NCBI GenBank assembly: GCA_020073565.1
Contig: JAIQEY010000054.1
Location: 1 to 36,647, forward strand
Length of the DNA: 36,647 nt
Direction of reading: 5' to 3'
Origin: Terriglobia bacterium
GTDB lineage: Bacteria; Acidobacteriota; Terriglobia; Terriglobales; Acidobacteriaceae
Part shown: positions 1 to 8,009 of the stretch, in pieces
How positions within the stretch are numbered: position 1 is the first letter of the stretch
How the letters are laid out: the number at the start of each line of letters is the position of its first letter
Notes under the pieces: generated by a model
The model's input: the letters and a program-made list of their open reading frames with translations, nothing else
Told to the model about the DNA's origin: nothing
Databases searched by the model: none
Made by a program: the position numbers and the translations under genes

Positions 1-437
1 CGTACCATTCGCCGTCGGAGCCAGCAACGTCGAGTCTCCTGGACGCGCCTTCTTGTGTTGGCTCAGCGATGGCTTCCTCAGCCGCGAGCGCTCCATCCCT
101 TTCCTGACGCTCGCTTTGCCGCCAGTCATCCGAGATAAGAACCGGATGCGCTAACAAGCGCTCGTCCGGGTCTGTACGGGGGGCAACCAGAAATGGTTGT
201 CCCTACCGTGATCAACAGTAACTGTCTGGCTTCGCGCTGTGGCTCTGGGCGATCACCGCACATCAAGATGTGACCTTTCTCACTGACAGGATGCCGGTCA
301 TCCGTGTCAAATTAAGAGGTTTCACCTCTCCGAAGAGCAGTTCCCGCCCGTTGAGACGCAACACCCCCTGAGGCGAGACAACTCAAATCCCTTTCGAACC
401 AGGCAGTTCAATACGAACCTATTTCATAGGGGCAACC
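1..437. other. Left edge without a confident gene
   Basis: No reading frame here has a recognisable product. A plus-strand frame open from base 2 ends in TAA at 152-154 and could be the last 50 codons of a gene cut by the window edge, but its residues match no family I know, and a minus-strand frame is also open across the same bases. Bases 155-437 show no long frame, no tRNA and no convincing terminator. The last bases (GGGGC just before 438) may supply a weak ribosome binding site for the next gene. Confidence 0.3.
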
Positions 438-1577
438 ATGAAACGCATCAGCATTCTGCTTTTGATTCTTTTCACCTTCCTCGCTTCGGACGCGTGGCCG
501 CAAGCACAACCACAATGGAAACACAGAATCATCACATTTGACGTTCCGGGCGCGGGCACAGTCCCCGGCCAGGGCACCATTCCGGTTGGCATCGTCCAAG
601 GCGACTGGGTCATGGGGAACTACATTGATGCGAACGGTGTGTATCACGGCTTCCTGCGCGCTCCTGACGGCAGGATCACTAAGTTTGACGTTCCGGGCGC
701 AGGCAAAGGTACCGGCCAAGGCGCCGTCGAGGTTCACGGCATGAACCCGGCGCGGGAGATCGTGGGAACCAACCTTGACGCAAACAATGTGTATCACGGC
801 TTCCTGCGCAGTTCCCACGGCAAGTTCACCACCTTCGACTGTCCAGGCGCAGGCACGGATATGTATCAGGGCACGGCAAGTCACAGTGTTAACCCGGCGG
901 GGTTGATCTCGGCGGAGTACCTAGATGCAAACAACGTGTGGCACGGCTGCCTGCGTGCGCCCGACGGCACCTTCACTACATTCGATCCTCCCGACGCTGG
1001 CACGGGCTACTACCAAGGCACATTTCCAGCGATTTTCTCAGGCATTAATCCAGAGGGGGCGAGTGTTGGAGAGTATTTTGACGCGAACTATGTGTATCAC
1101 GCCTACCTGCGTGCTTCCGACGGTACTATCACGGAGTTTGATGATCCCAACGCGGGTACAGGTGGCGGCACTGGCACTCTCGGGATCAACCCGGCGGGGG
1201 AGATCTGGGGATGGTACTTTGACGCGAACGCTGTGTTTCATGGCTATCTGCGCTCCCCCGACGGCGTCCTCACGGAGGTTGACGTTCCGGGCGCGGGCAC
1301 AGGCGCCTGTCAGGGTACCACCGCGGCTTGCTATATCGCCTCTTTTGGGGCCATCAACCCCGCGGGTACGGTCACAGGGTTCTACGCAGACGCGAGCAAT
1401 GTCTATCACGGCTTTCTGCGCACTCGCCGGGGCGAGATCGTCAGGTTCAGCGTTCCAGGCGCGGGAAAAGGTGACTGGCAGGGGACCAACCCCACAGGCA
1501 TCAACCCCGAGGGGGCGATTACGGGCTGGTACATAGACGCGAAAGGTGTATATCACGGCTTCCTCCGGATGCCGTAA
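438..1577 (+). CDS. Secreted HAF-repeat protein, seven tandem repeats
   Basis: A 379-aa protein with a classic signal peptide (MKR, then a Leu/Ile-rich core, cleavage probably near residue 22). The mature part is seven consecutive units of about 45-55 residues. Each runs: a VPGAGT-type start, QGT, a GINPAG-type turn, a DANxVYHGFLR segment, then a DG turn and a short strand ending in FD. This is the layout of the extracellular HAF repeat family common in Acidobacteria; the function is unknown, and a beta-propeller-like extracellular fold is only a guess. The start ATG follows GGGGCAACC. The gene stands alone and ends at a strong terminator. The short homologous units make it prone to repeat gain or loss. 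Confidence 0.85.
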   Translation: MKRISILLLILFTFLASDAWPQAQPQWKHRIITFDVPGAGTVPGQGTIPVGIVQGDWVMGNYIDANGVYHGFLRAPDGRITKFDVPGAGKGTGQGAVEVHGMNPAREIVGTNLDANNVYHGFLRSSHGKFTTFDCPGAGTDMYQGTASHSVNPAGLISAEYLDANNVWHGCLRAPDGTFTTFDPPDAGTGYYQGTFPAIFSGINPEGASVGEYFDANYVYHAYLRASDGTITEFDDPNAGTGGGTGTLGINPAGEIWGWYFDANAVFHGYLRSPDGVLTEVDVPGAGTGACQGTTAACYIASFGAINPAGTVTGFYADASNVYHGFLRTRRGEIVRFSVPGAGKGDWQGTNPTGINPEGAITGWYIDAKGVYHGFLRMP

Positions 1578-1599
1578 AACGAATCGCAACCAATACGAT

Positions 1600-1626
1600 G
1601 CCGCCCGATGTCTGGGCGGCTTTTCT
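1600..1626 (+). terminator. Rho-independent terminator of the HAF gene
   Basis: Perfect 7-bp stem GCCGCCC (1600-1606) with GGGCGGC (1614-1620), a 7-nt loop, then TTTT. It lies 22 nt after the stop codon of the HAF-repeat gene. Confidence 0.85.
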
Positions 1627-1764
1627 GTGCCTCGCGCCGGAGTTATCAGGCCATTACACCACTTATTTTGGACGCACCTTGCCGAACTATCTTATGAGAT
1701 TGGTATCCAGCGGTGGGGAAGAAGTTGGGTCCGCCCCACTCAAGCTGCCGAGCTGCGCTCGGCT

Positions 1765-1786
1765 GGACGGGCGAGGGCGCCCGTCC
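1765..1786. repeat. Palindromic repeat, GGACGGGCG family
   Basis: Arms GGACGGGCG (1765-1773) and CGCCCGTCC (1778-1786) around a 4-nt loop. The same 9-bp arms occur inside selD (17725-17745). Close relatives lie at 11598-11617 and 29341-29368. It sits 28 bp past the 3' end of the minus-strand ilvA gene, between two converging genes. Confidence 0.7.
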
Positions 1787-1813
1787 CCACACTTCCCCAG
1801 TCCCCACACGACC

Positions 1814-3022
1814 TTACAGCACCCGCTCGTGGGCGTAGCCTGCTGCGCCTAGCGCCGAAATGATTTCCGCGATGTGGTCGGGGCCGCGGGTTTCCATCGT
1901 GATTTCGATTGCGGTCTCGCCCAGGTTCACTCCGTGGTAGGCGCGGTCGTAGTCGGTCTCGACGATATTGGCGCGGTGCTGGGCCAGAATCGACGTGAGC
2001 CGGTGGAGTGCGCCGGGGAAATCTCCCAGATGAACGCGCAGGCGGACGAGGCGTCCGTCTTTGACCAGGCCGCGCTCGATGATGCGCGAGAGCAGCGTGA
2101 CGTCGATATTGCCGCCGCACACCAGCACGGCAACTTTCTTCTCGATGAAGGGCAGCTTGCGGTTGACCAGCGCGGCGATGGCTGCGGCCCCGGCGCCTTC
2201 GGCCAGCGTTTTCTCGCGCTCCAGAAGAAGAAGAATGGCGTTGGCGATTTCTTCTTCTTCTACGGTCACGATGTCGTCTACATACTTTTGCACGAGCGGG
2301 AGCGTGCGATCGCCGGCGCGGCGGACGGCGATGCCGTCTGCGATGGTGGACGCGGCATTTAGTGTTACGGGCTTGCCTTCGGCGACCGCGACTTTCATCG
2401 AGGGCAGGCGCGAGGGCTGAACTCCGAACACCTGAACTTTCGGATTCGATTCTTTGACGGCGCAGGCGATGCCGCCGATCAAGCCTCCGCCGCCAATCGG
2501 GGCGACGACGACTTCGAGGTCCGGATGCTGCTGGAGCAGTTCGAGCCCGATGGTGCCCTGGCCGGCGATGACGGCGTCGTCATCGAACGGGTGGATGAAG
2601 GTCATGCCTCCCTCCTGGCTGCGCCGGATGGCCTCTTCGCAAGCTTCGTCGTAGTTGGCGCCGTGCAAAACGACTTCAGCGCCATAGCCGCGCGTGGCGG
2701 AAACTTTGATGAGCGGCGTGGTGAGGGGCATGACGATCAGGGCGCGCACTCCGAGTTTGCCGGCATGATACGCGACCCCCTGGGCATGGTTTCCAGCGGA
2801 CGCGGCAATCACGCCGCGCGAGCGCTCTTCGGCACTCAGCAGAAGCAGTTTGTTGAGCGCTCCCCGTTCCTTGAAAGCACCGGTGCGTTGCAGGTTATCG
2901 AGCTTCAGGTAGACATGGTTGGCGGTCGACTGCGAGAAGGTCTCGGAGCGCGCGCAGGGCGACAGATAGATGGAACTGCGAATGCGGCCCAGGGCCGCTT
3001 GGACATCGGTAAGTGTGATCAT
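1814..3022 (-). CDS. ilvA: Threonine ammonia-lyase with C-terminal ACT domain
   Basis: A 402-aa PLP enzyme that deaminates threonine to 2-oxobutanoate, the entry to isoleucine synthesis or threonine breakdown. The PLP lysine is K51 in RTGAFKERGA. The SAGNHAQG substrate loop and the PIGGGGLIGG phosphate loop follow in the usual order. The last 75 or so residues (from RLRVHLGDFPGAL) form one ACT domain, as in the single-ACT ilvA/tdcB class. I chose the ATG at 3022; an in-frame TTG two codons upstream is possible. The start codon lies in a tandem duplication of AATGATCACACTT (period 16 bp) whose first copy offers an out-of-frame ATG. No strong Shine-Dalgarno is visible. Biosynthetic versus catabolic role cannot be settled from context. 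Confidence 0.93.
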   Translation of the reverse strand: MITLTDVQAALGRIRSSIYLSPCARSETFSQSTANHVYLKLDNLQRTGAFKERGALNKLLLLSAEERSRGVIAASAGNHAQGVAYHAGKLGVRALIVMPLTTPLIKVSATRGYGAEVVLHGANYDEACEEAIRRSQEGGMTFIHPFDDDAVIAGQGTIGLELLQQHPDLEVVVAPIGGGGLIGGIACAVKESNPKVQVFGVQPSRLPSMKVAVAEGKPVTLNAASTIADGIAVRRAGDRTLPLVQKYVDDIVTVEEEEIANAILLLLEREKTLAEGAGAAAIAALVNRKLPFIEKKVAVLVCGGNIDVTLLSRIIERGLVKDGRLVRLRVHLGDFPGALHRLTSILAQHRANIVETDYDRAYHGVNLGETAIEITMETRGPDHIAEIISALGAAGYAHERVL

Positions 3023-3268
3023 TTCCAAGTGTGATCATTCCAAACCAGATGACTGGGATGAACGATTTCAACATCTTACCTGAATCTCGGAGGAGCGCGT
3101 GGAGTGCACCTCCGCAGAGGTTACTAAACTAAGGGACAAGGCTTGGCAGGCGCAGGGGCACCCTCCGTCATGGCCCGTTTGTACGGGGAAGCACGCCCCT
3201 TCGAAACCTGTGCAACCGGCAAAAAGCCCGCCAGAATGGGCATTCAAAGGAGTTCACCCCTGGGACTC

Positions 3269-3979
3269 ATGCACACTGCCACCGGCCACGCCCTAGCACA
3301 TATGCCCGCTCACCGGAAAGCCGCGGCGCGCGTCGCTTTGTTTAACCTGCCCGAGTCATCCGCCACGTTGATCTCCGAGTGTTTCCGGCAATACGCCATC
3401 GAAACGGTACTGATCTCGGCAGACAATGCGGAGCGCCTACGGCGTGAGAAGTTCGAGGCGTGCGTGCTGCCCTTGGGAGCGTCCGCGGGCAGCGTGATCC
3501 AACTCGCCCGCGCCTCGGCTTCTAACAGCCGGATCGTGATCTACGGCCTGGGCGGCAGCGCACAGGACTCGCTGCAATACTCCAAGCTCTGCATCAACGC
3601 GGTCTTCCAGGAACCCCTGGACCGGTCGGCGGCGTTGAAACTGGTACGCGCGACCCGCATCCTGGTGCTGCACGAATTCCGCCGCTACGTAAGAATTCCC
3701 GTCATGACGGAGGTTTCAGTCGTTACCGCCGACGGCGCGCGCCTCACCGCCACCAGCCAGGAAATCAGCTCGGGAGGAATGTCACTGAAGGCACATCACT
3801 CCCCCGAGCCGGGCGCCATGGTCGAAGTATCGTTTGCCTTGCTGACCCTGCCGCGGGTCTGGGTACGCGGATCCGTCACCTGGAAGAAGTCCAATAAGAA
3901 CTTTGGCATCCGGTTCGATGCCAGCGACCAGAGACGGCAGCGCCTGAAGGAGTGGATTGTGGCGTACCTGGAGACCTAG
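3269..3979 (+). CDS. PilZ-domain protein with receiver-like N-terminus
   Basis: About 236 aa. Residues 20-130 have the alternating strand/helix look of a degenerate response-regulator receiver, without a clear phospho-acceptor Asp. Residues 136-235 form a PilZ domain: RRYVR (138-142) is the RxxxR c-di-GMP motif, and EISSGG stands where (D/N)xSxxG is expected, with Glu replacing Asp/Asn. It ends with the GIRF strand. Its likely role is c-di-GMP sensing in the cytoplasm. The start is uncertain: AAAGGAG (3246-3252) is 16 nt before the ATG at 3269 but 7 nt before an in-frame CTG at 3260. ATG 3302 is a shorter option and the frame stays open back to 3143. Confidence 0.75.
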   Translation: MHTATGHALAHMPAHRKAAARVALFNLPESSATLISECFRQYAIETVLISADNAERLRREKFEACVLPLGASAGSVIQLARASASNSRIVIYGLGGSAQDSLQYSKLCINAVFQEPLDRSAALKLVRATRILVLHEFRRYVRIPVMTEVSVVTADGARLTATSQEISSGGMSLKAHHSPEPGAMVEVSFALLTLPRVWVRGSVTWKKSNKNFGIRFDASDQRRQRLKEWIVAYLET

Positions 3980-4024
3980 CAACCGTTGCTGGTTTCTCGT
4001 TCCCGAGTTCCGAAGTCTTCTCGT

Positions 4025-4030
4025 TACAAT
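4025..4030 (+). promoter_or_regulatory. Candidate -10 box TACAAT, 6 bp before GTG start
   Basis: TACAAT ends 6 bp before the GTG at 4037, so transcription would begin at or next to the start codon (leaderless mRNA). The same arrangement recurs at queA, selD and the 16174 gene. No clear -35 box. Confidence 0.45.
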
Positions 4031-4036
4031 AACAGG

Positions 4037-4786
4037 GTGAATTCCTCGCCTGCGGTAACATCTGCTGCGCAAGCCCCCCCGGGACAGCCTGGATTCACAC
4101 TTCGACAGCGAATTCTTCTTCGGCTGATCAGTTCCGCCTGCTACCTTGCCATCCGCCTCATTTGCCCGACGCTGCGCTACTCGCTCTCCTGGGAAGAGCC
4201 GCCGTCTCCGCCTGGCGCCGTCTTTGAGAAGCTCGTGATCTATTCCTTCTGGCATCGTGCGGTGTTCCCGGCTGCGTGGATATGGAAGAGGCTCGGCATC
4301 GCCGTGATGGTAAGCCGCAGCTTCGATGGCGAATACATCGCGCGCATCATCGAAAAGTTCGGATTCGTGGCGGTGCGCGGTTCAAGCAGCCGTGGTGGCT
4401 CCGAGGCTCTGCGGGATATGAAGAAAGAGTTGGAAAAGGGCACCTCGGTGGCGTTTACGATTGACGGGCCACGCGGGCCGAAATACGTGGCCAAGCCGGG
4501 ACCGGTGCTGCTGGCGCGCACCAGCGGGATGCCGATGGCGGCGTTCTACGTAGCGTTGAGCGATGCCTGGGTGCTGAAGACGTGGGATGAGTTCATGATC
4601 CCGAAACCGTTTTCAAAGGCGCTGGTGCGGATCAGTTCAAAGGTGCGCGTGCCCGCGCAAGCCGACGAAGTGCAGCTCCGCGACTTCCGGAATTTACTGC
4701 AGCAAGCCCTCGAGCGGGTGACGAAGTTTGCAGAAGAGAATGTGGCGCGTGTGGGAACAGAGGAATTTCCGCTTCTCAAAGCGTAG
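4037..4786 (+). CDS. DUF374 family lysophospholipid acyltransferase-like protein
   Basis: A 249-aa protein of the DUF374/COG2121 family, related to acyltransferases of lipid A and phospholipid synthesis. A hydrophobic segment (about residues 25-45) suggests inner-membrane attachment. The family motifs are present: FWHR, the SRSFDGEYIA segment, RGSSSRGG and TIDGPRGPKY. The acyl acceptor is unknown. I chose GTG 4037 because the segment upstream (open to a TTG at 3986) is not family-like and because a TACAAT box lies 6 bp before it. It follows the PilZ gene by 57 bp. Confidence 0.8.
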   Translation: MNSSPAVTSAAQAPPGQPGFTLRQRILLRLISSACYLAIRLICPTLRYSLSWEEPPSPPGAVFEKLVIYSFWHRAVFPAAWIWKRLGIAVMVSRSFDGEYIARIIEKFGFVAVRGSSSRGGSEALRDMKKELEKGTSVAFTIDGPRGPKYVAKPGPVLLARTSGMPMAAFYVALSDAWVLKTWDEFMIPKPFSKALVRISSKVRVPAQADEVQLRDFRNLLQQALERVTKFAEENVARVGTEEFPLLKA

Positions 4787-4923
4787 CAGCCGGTGGAGAA
4801 AGTCCAGTCCGGAACAATACCTTGCAATGAACCATGTAGCGATCCGAGAAGCGGGTCATTGACTTGAGCTCGGCCTCCCGGTAAATTTGCGGGGTTCGTT
4901 GTTTCCGCTCTTTCCAAAGTTGG

Positions 4924-5125
4924 GTTCGCGCATGATCGTAGGCCGGCTCACCGCCGGCGCTATGGGAAGCGGGTGCAATTCCCGCGCTGCCGCGCAACTG
5001 TAAGCGAGGACACGGCGGACGTCCACTGGGAACAAGCTTCTTTCGGAAGCTTCCTGGGAAGGACGCCACCAGCAAGGGGGGCCCACCTCGGGCCCTAGCT
5101 CGCAAGCCAGGAGACCGGCGCGAAC
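4924..5125 (+). ncRNA. Cobalamin (B12) riboswitch
   Basis: The outer stem pairs GTTCGCGC (4924-4931) with GCGCGAAC (5118-5125). Inside are the family's conserved core (GGGAAGCGGGTGCAATTCCC, then GCTGCC and GCAACTGTAAGCG) and, near the 3' end, the B12 box GCCAGGAGACCGG. A GC-rich hairpin with a TTTCGG loop fills the variable arm. It precedes a TonB-dependent receptor, a usual target. Adenosylcobalamin binding is expected to reduce expression. Confidence 0.95.
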
Positions 5126-5137
5126 CATCACCAAGAC

Positions 5138-5157
5138 CCTTTCGCGTGTAAAGGAGG
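5138..5157 (+). promoter_or_regulatory. Riboswitch expression platform hiding the ribosome binding site
   Basis: CCTTT (5138-5142) can pair with AAAGG (5150-5154), the first bases of the strong Shine-Dalgarno AAAGGAGG (5150-5157), across a 7-nt loop. No T-run follows, so control looks translational. The Shine-Dalgarno lies 5 nt before the TTG start. Confidence 0.6.
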
Positions 5158-5162
5158 ATGGC

Positions 5163-7358
5163 TTGCGTCTCTCGACTTTTCTGCTGCTTTTCTTTTTCAT
5201 TTTTGCCGCGTTCGCCGCCGATCTGCGCGTCAAAGTTCTCGATCCACATTCGGCCGCCGTGGCTGGTGCGCAAGTGTCGATCTACAAGCAGGGCGAGTCC
5301 GTCCCACTGCAGGTTCGAACCACCTCGGGAGACGGCGAGGCTGTATTTCACGTGGAGAACACGACTGCTCTGCGCGCCCAAGTCCTGGCGCCGGGCTTCG
5401 CGGCGGCGTGGGCGGACGTGGATTCGTCTTCCTCAACTCCGGCGCTGGTCAAGTTGCAGGTGGCCACGGTTTCCGAAACGGTGGTCGTGATCGCAACGCG
5501 AACGCCGACTCCGGAACAGGAGACCAGCAGCAGCGTGTCGCTCTTGACTGGCGAACAAATCGACACCATGGGTTCCACATCTTTCGGGGATGCGGTGCGT
5601 TTTCTGCCGGGGGCAGTAGTCAATGCGGCTGGGCAACGGGGTGGACTCGCCTCGTTGTTCGTGCGGGGCGGCGATTCCCGCTACAACAAAATTCTCGTGG
5701 ACGGAGTGGCGGTGGACGAGTCGGGCGGCACGTTTGATTTCGGCACGATTCCGATGGCGGAGACAGACCGGATTGAATTCCTGCGTGGAACCGAGAGCAC
5801 GCTGTACGGCTCGGACGCGATGACGAGCGTGCTCGAAGCCTCCACCCGAAGCGGAGCCACGGCGATACCCGAGCTGCGCTTTGGAGCGGACGGAGGGAAT
5901 TTCGGAACTGCCCACGGGTATCTGAACCTGGCGGGTGCCAGATCGCGTTTTGACTACAACGCCTTTGCCGACCAGTTCCGGACCAACGGACAAGGCCCCA
6001 ATGCGAGTTACTTCAATGCACTCCAGGGCACGAATCTGGGTGTGCAACTTGCGCCCAGAATCTTGTTCCGGATTCGTGCAAGACATTCCAACAGCCGTAC
6101 CGGAGTACCCGGAATCTGGGACTTCAACAATCAGCGCCTCCTGCCTCCTGACAGCGACACTCGTGCTGGGCAAAACAACTTGCTGGGGAGCGCGGAACTG
6201 ACCATCGCGGGACCTTCGCGGTGGATCCATCACGTGACCGGGTTCGAGTACCATCACCGTCGGACAAATGCCGATAGCGTGCGAGACCCGGGTCGCGTTT
6301 CGCCGATTTATGACAACTTCGATTCGCCCTATGACACGCTGCTGAATTTCAATCGCGCAGGAGTTACGTATCAGGGCGACTACGCTGAGCGCTCCTGGGC
6401 GCGCACGACGATCGGGTACGAGTTTGAAGACGAGAACGGTTTCTTCGGCAGCGTGCCGGGTCAAGAGCACGGGTTGCGCCTGAATCACGCTGCATTTGTG
6501 CAGCAGTCGGTTACGTGGAGTCGCTTTTCGCTCGTAGGAGGAGTTCGCTTCGCACACAACGAAACTTTCGGCAATAAAGTTGTCCCCAGAGTCGCAATCG
6601 TAGGAAGCATTTTTCGCGGCGGAAGGTCCTTCTCTGGCACCAGGCTGCGTTTTTCATATGCGCACGGTATCAAGGAGCCCCGTTTTGAAGAGTCCTTTGC
6701 AAACGACGCGTTCACCATACCGAATGACCATCTGAGGGCCGAACAGAATCGCGCCTTCGAGGCGGGTTTCGAACAAGGTCTGCTGTCCAACCGTTTTTTG
6801 CTAAGTGCGGTTTATTATCACAATAGTTTCCGCGACCAGGTTGACTACAATTGCTGCGATGCGCAGTTCCGCGGGCAATATGTCAATGTCAATCGGTCAC
6901 TGGCGCAGGGTGCGGAACTGACGGTGAGCGGGAAACTAACCTCGCGTGTGCGACTCGAAAGCGGCTACACCTACACCTCGACCCGGATCCTCGCAGCCCC
7001 GCTGTGTATTCCGGAGAATTTTTGCGATCCTCTACTCGCTACCGGAAAGCCGCTTCTCCGCCGCCCGAAGCACTCGGGGAATCTGCTGCTGACATATCTC
7101 GGATCACGCTGGGGCGCCAACCTGGGCGGCAGCTTTGTCGGTCGCCGGACGGATTCGGATTTCCTCGGATTCAAAATCAACCACGCCGCCGGTTATGCGC
7201 GCGTGGACCTGGGCGGTTGGTATGCCATCAATTCGCGTATCACTGTTTATGCCAACGTCGAAAACGCGCTCAACGAACACTACAACGAGGTGGTGGGATA
7301 TCCTGCGCTGACCGCAAACTTCCGCGCCGGAGTCAGGTTCCGCATCGGGGGAGAGTAG
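5163..7358 (+). CDS. TonB-dependent outer-membrane receptor, probable B12 transporter (BtuB-like)
   Basis: A 731-aa outer-membrane receptor that would import cobalamin using TonB energy. It has a signal peptide (residues 1-19, ending AFAA), a carboxypeptidase-regulatory-like beta-sandwich (about 20-100), a TonB-box-like ETVVV stretch, a plug domain (about 115-225, with the VDGV and IEFLRG motifs) and a barrel to the end. The substrate assignment rests on the riboswitch immediately upstream. The start is TTG, set by AAAGGAGG 5 nt upstream; the ATG at 5158 is out of frame and abuts the Shine-Dalgarno. The C-terminus (RFRIGGE) lacks the usual terminal aromatic residue. No btuCDF genes are in the window. 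Confidence 0.9.
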   Translation: MRLSTFLLLFFFIFAAFAADLRVKVLDPHSAAVAGAQVSIYKQGESVPLQVRTTSGDGEAVFHVENTTALRAQVLAPGFAAAWADVDSSSSTPALVKLQVATVSETVVVIATRTPTPEQETSSSVSLLTGEQIDTMGSTSFGDAVRFLPGAVVNAAGQRGGLASLFVRGGDSRYNKILVDGVAVDESGGTFDFGTIPMAETDRIEFLRGTESTLYGSDAMTSVLEASTRSGATAIPELRFGADGGNFGTAHGYLNLAGARSRFDYNAFADQFRTNGQGPNASYFNALQGTNLGVQLAPRILFRIRARHSNSRTGVPGIWDFNNQRLLPPDSDTRAGQNNLLGSAELTIAGPSRWIHHVTGFEYHHRRTNADSVRDPGRVSPIYDNFDSPYDTLLNFNRAGVTYQGDYAERSWARTTIGYEFEDENGFFGSVPGQEHGLRLNHAAFVQQSVTWSRFSLVGGVRFAHNETFGNKVVPRVAIVGSIFRGGRSFSGTRLRFSYAHGIKEPRFEESFANDAFTIPNDHLRAEQNRAFEAGFEQGLLSNRFLLSAVYYHNSFRDQVDYNCCDAQFRGQYVNVNRSLAQGAELTVSGKLTSRVRLESGYTYTSTRILAAPLCIPENFCDPLLATGKPLLRRPKHSGNLLLTYLGSRWGANLGGSFVGRRTDSDFLGFKINHAAGYARVDLGGWYAINSRITVYANVENALNEHYNEVVGYPALTANFRAGVRFRIGGE

Positions 7359-7540
7359 GGAGGTAAAACCATAACGGTCCTTGGCGGGGATTTCGCTCGA
7401 TATTCGCTTTCGCCTCGGAGCCATTGAGTCGGACCCTGTGTACGCAGACCTTAGAGTGTCCCCGCCACCCTAATGTTGATCCCGGTTTGTGCCGATAAAG
7501 ACTCCGGACAAGGTCGGGCCCGGTCCGGGCCCCGTTCATC

Positions 7541-7927
7541 ATGCCTAAGATTCTGATCGCCGACGACTCTCGCTTCCAGGGGCAGTTACTGGCCTCGTTC
7601 TTGAGTCCGAAAGGCTTCGAGGCACTCTATGCACTGGATGCGCTCCAGGCATGGACGACTGCGCTGCGCTCCGCTCCCCAGTTGATTCTGCTCGATATCA
7701 ACATGCCCGGGGGCACCGGCATCGAAGTGCTGAAACGGCTGAGAATGTCCACCAAGACCCAGCACATTCCTGTGATCGTGGTCAGCGGCGAAGAGAATCC
7801 CGCGACTGAATCGATGGCGCGGAGTCTCGGGGCGATCGATTTTCTGCACAAACCAGTGGAAGCGGAGCAGCTTTGTGCCGCCGTGGATCGCGCTCTGCAC
7901 CCCGACCCCCACCCCGCCAAGCAGTAA
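7541..7927 (+). CDS. Single-domain response regulator (CheY-like)
   Basis: A 128-aa receiver domain with no output domain. The acidic pair D8-D9, phospho-acceptor D52 (LLDINMPGG), S82 in VVSGEE and K104 in HKPV are all present, so it should be phosphorylatable. No histidine kinase lies nearby. A GC-rich inverted repeat, GGGCCCGG with CCGGGCCC, lies just before the ATG and may mask the start region; no Shine-Dalgarno is seen. Its partner is unknown. Confidence 0.9.
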   Translation: MPKILIADDSRFQGQLLASFLSPKGFEALYALDALQAWTTALRSAPQLILLDINMPGGTGIEVLKRLRMSTKTQHIPVIVVSGEENPATESMARSLGAIDFLHKPVEAEQLCAAVDRALHPDPHPAKQ

Positions 7928-7978
7928 CCTTTGGGCTACAGCCGACCAATCTTCTGATCAGAGATTTGTGACGGTCCA

Positions 7979-8006
7979 ACGCGGACAGGAATGTCCGCGC
8001 CACACG
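7979..8006. repeat. Dispersed repeat of the GCGGACA...TGTCCGC family
   Basis: GCGGACA (7981-7987) pairs with TGTCCGC (7992-7998), followed by GCCACAC. Relatives are at 9981-10032, 19032-19081 and 31173-31247. It abuts the 3' end of the minus-strand aldolase gene. Confidence 0.65.
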
Positions 8007-8009
8007 CGC

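Noticed and set aside
3099..3268. Possible c-di-GMP (GEMM) riboswitch before the PilZ gene
   Set aside because: Some hairpins are present, but the conserved GEMM core words are absent.
5311..5330. GGTTCGAACC, resembling a tRNA T-loop
   Set aside because: It lies inside the receptor coding sequence and no acceptor, D or anticodon arms can be formed around it.
5433..6557. A 374-codon minus-strand frame inside the TonB receptor
   Set aside because: Antisense shadow of a gene with clear signal peptide, plug and barrel; the Arg-rich product has no domain.
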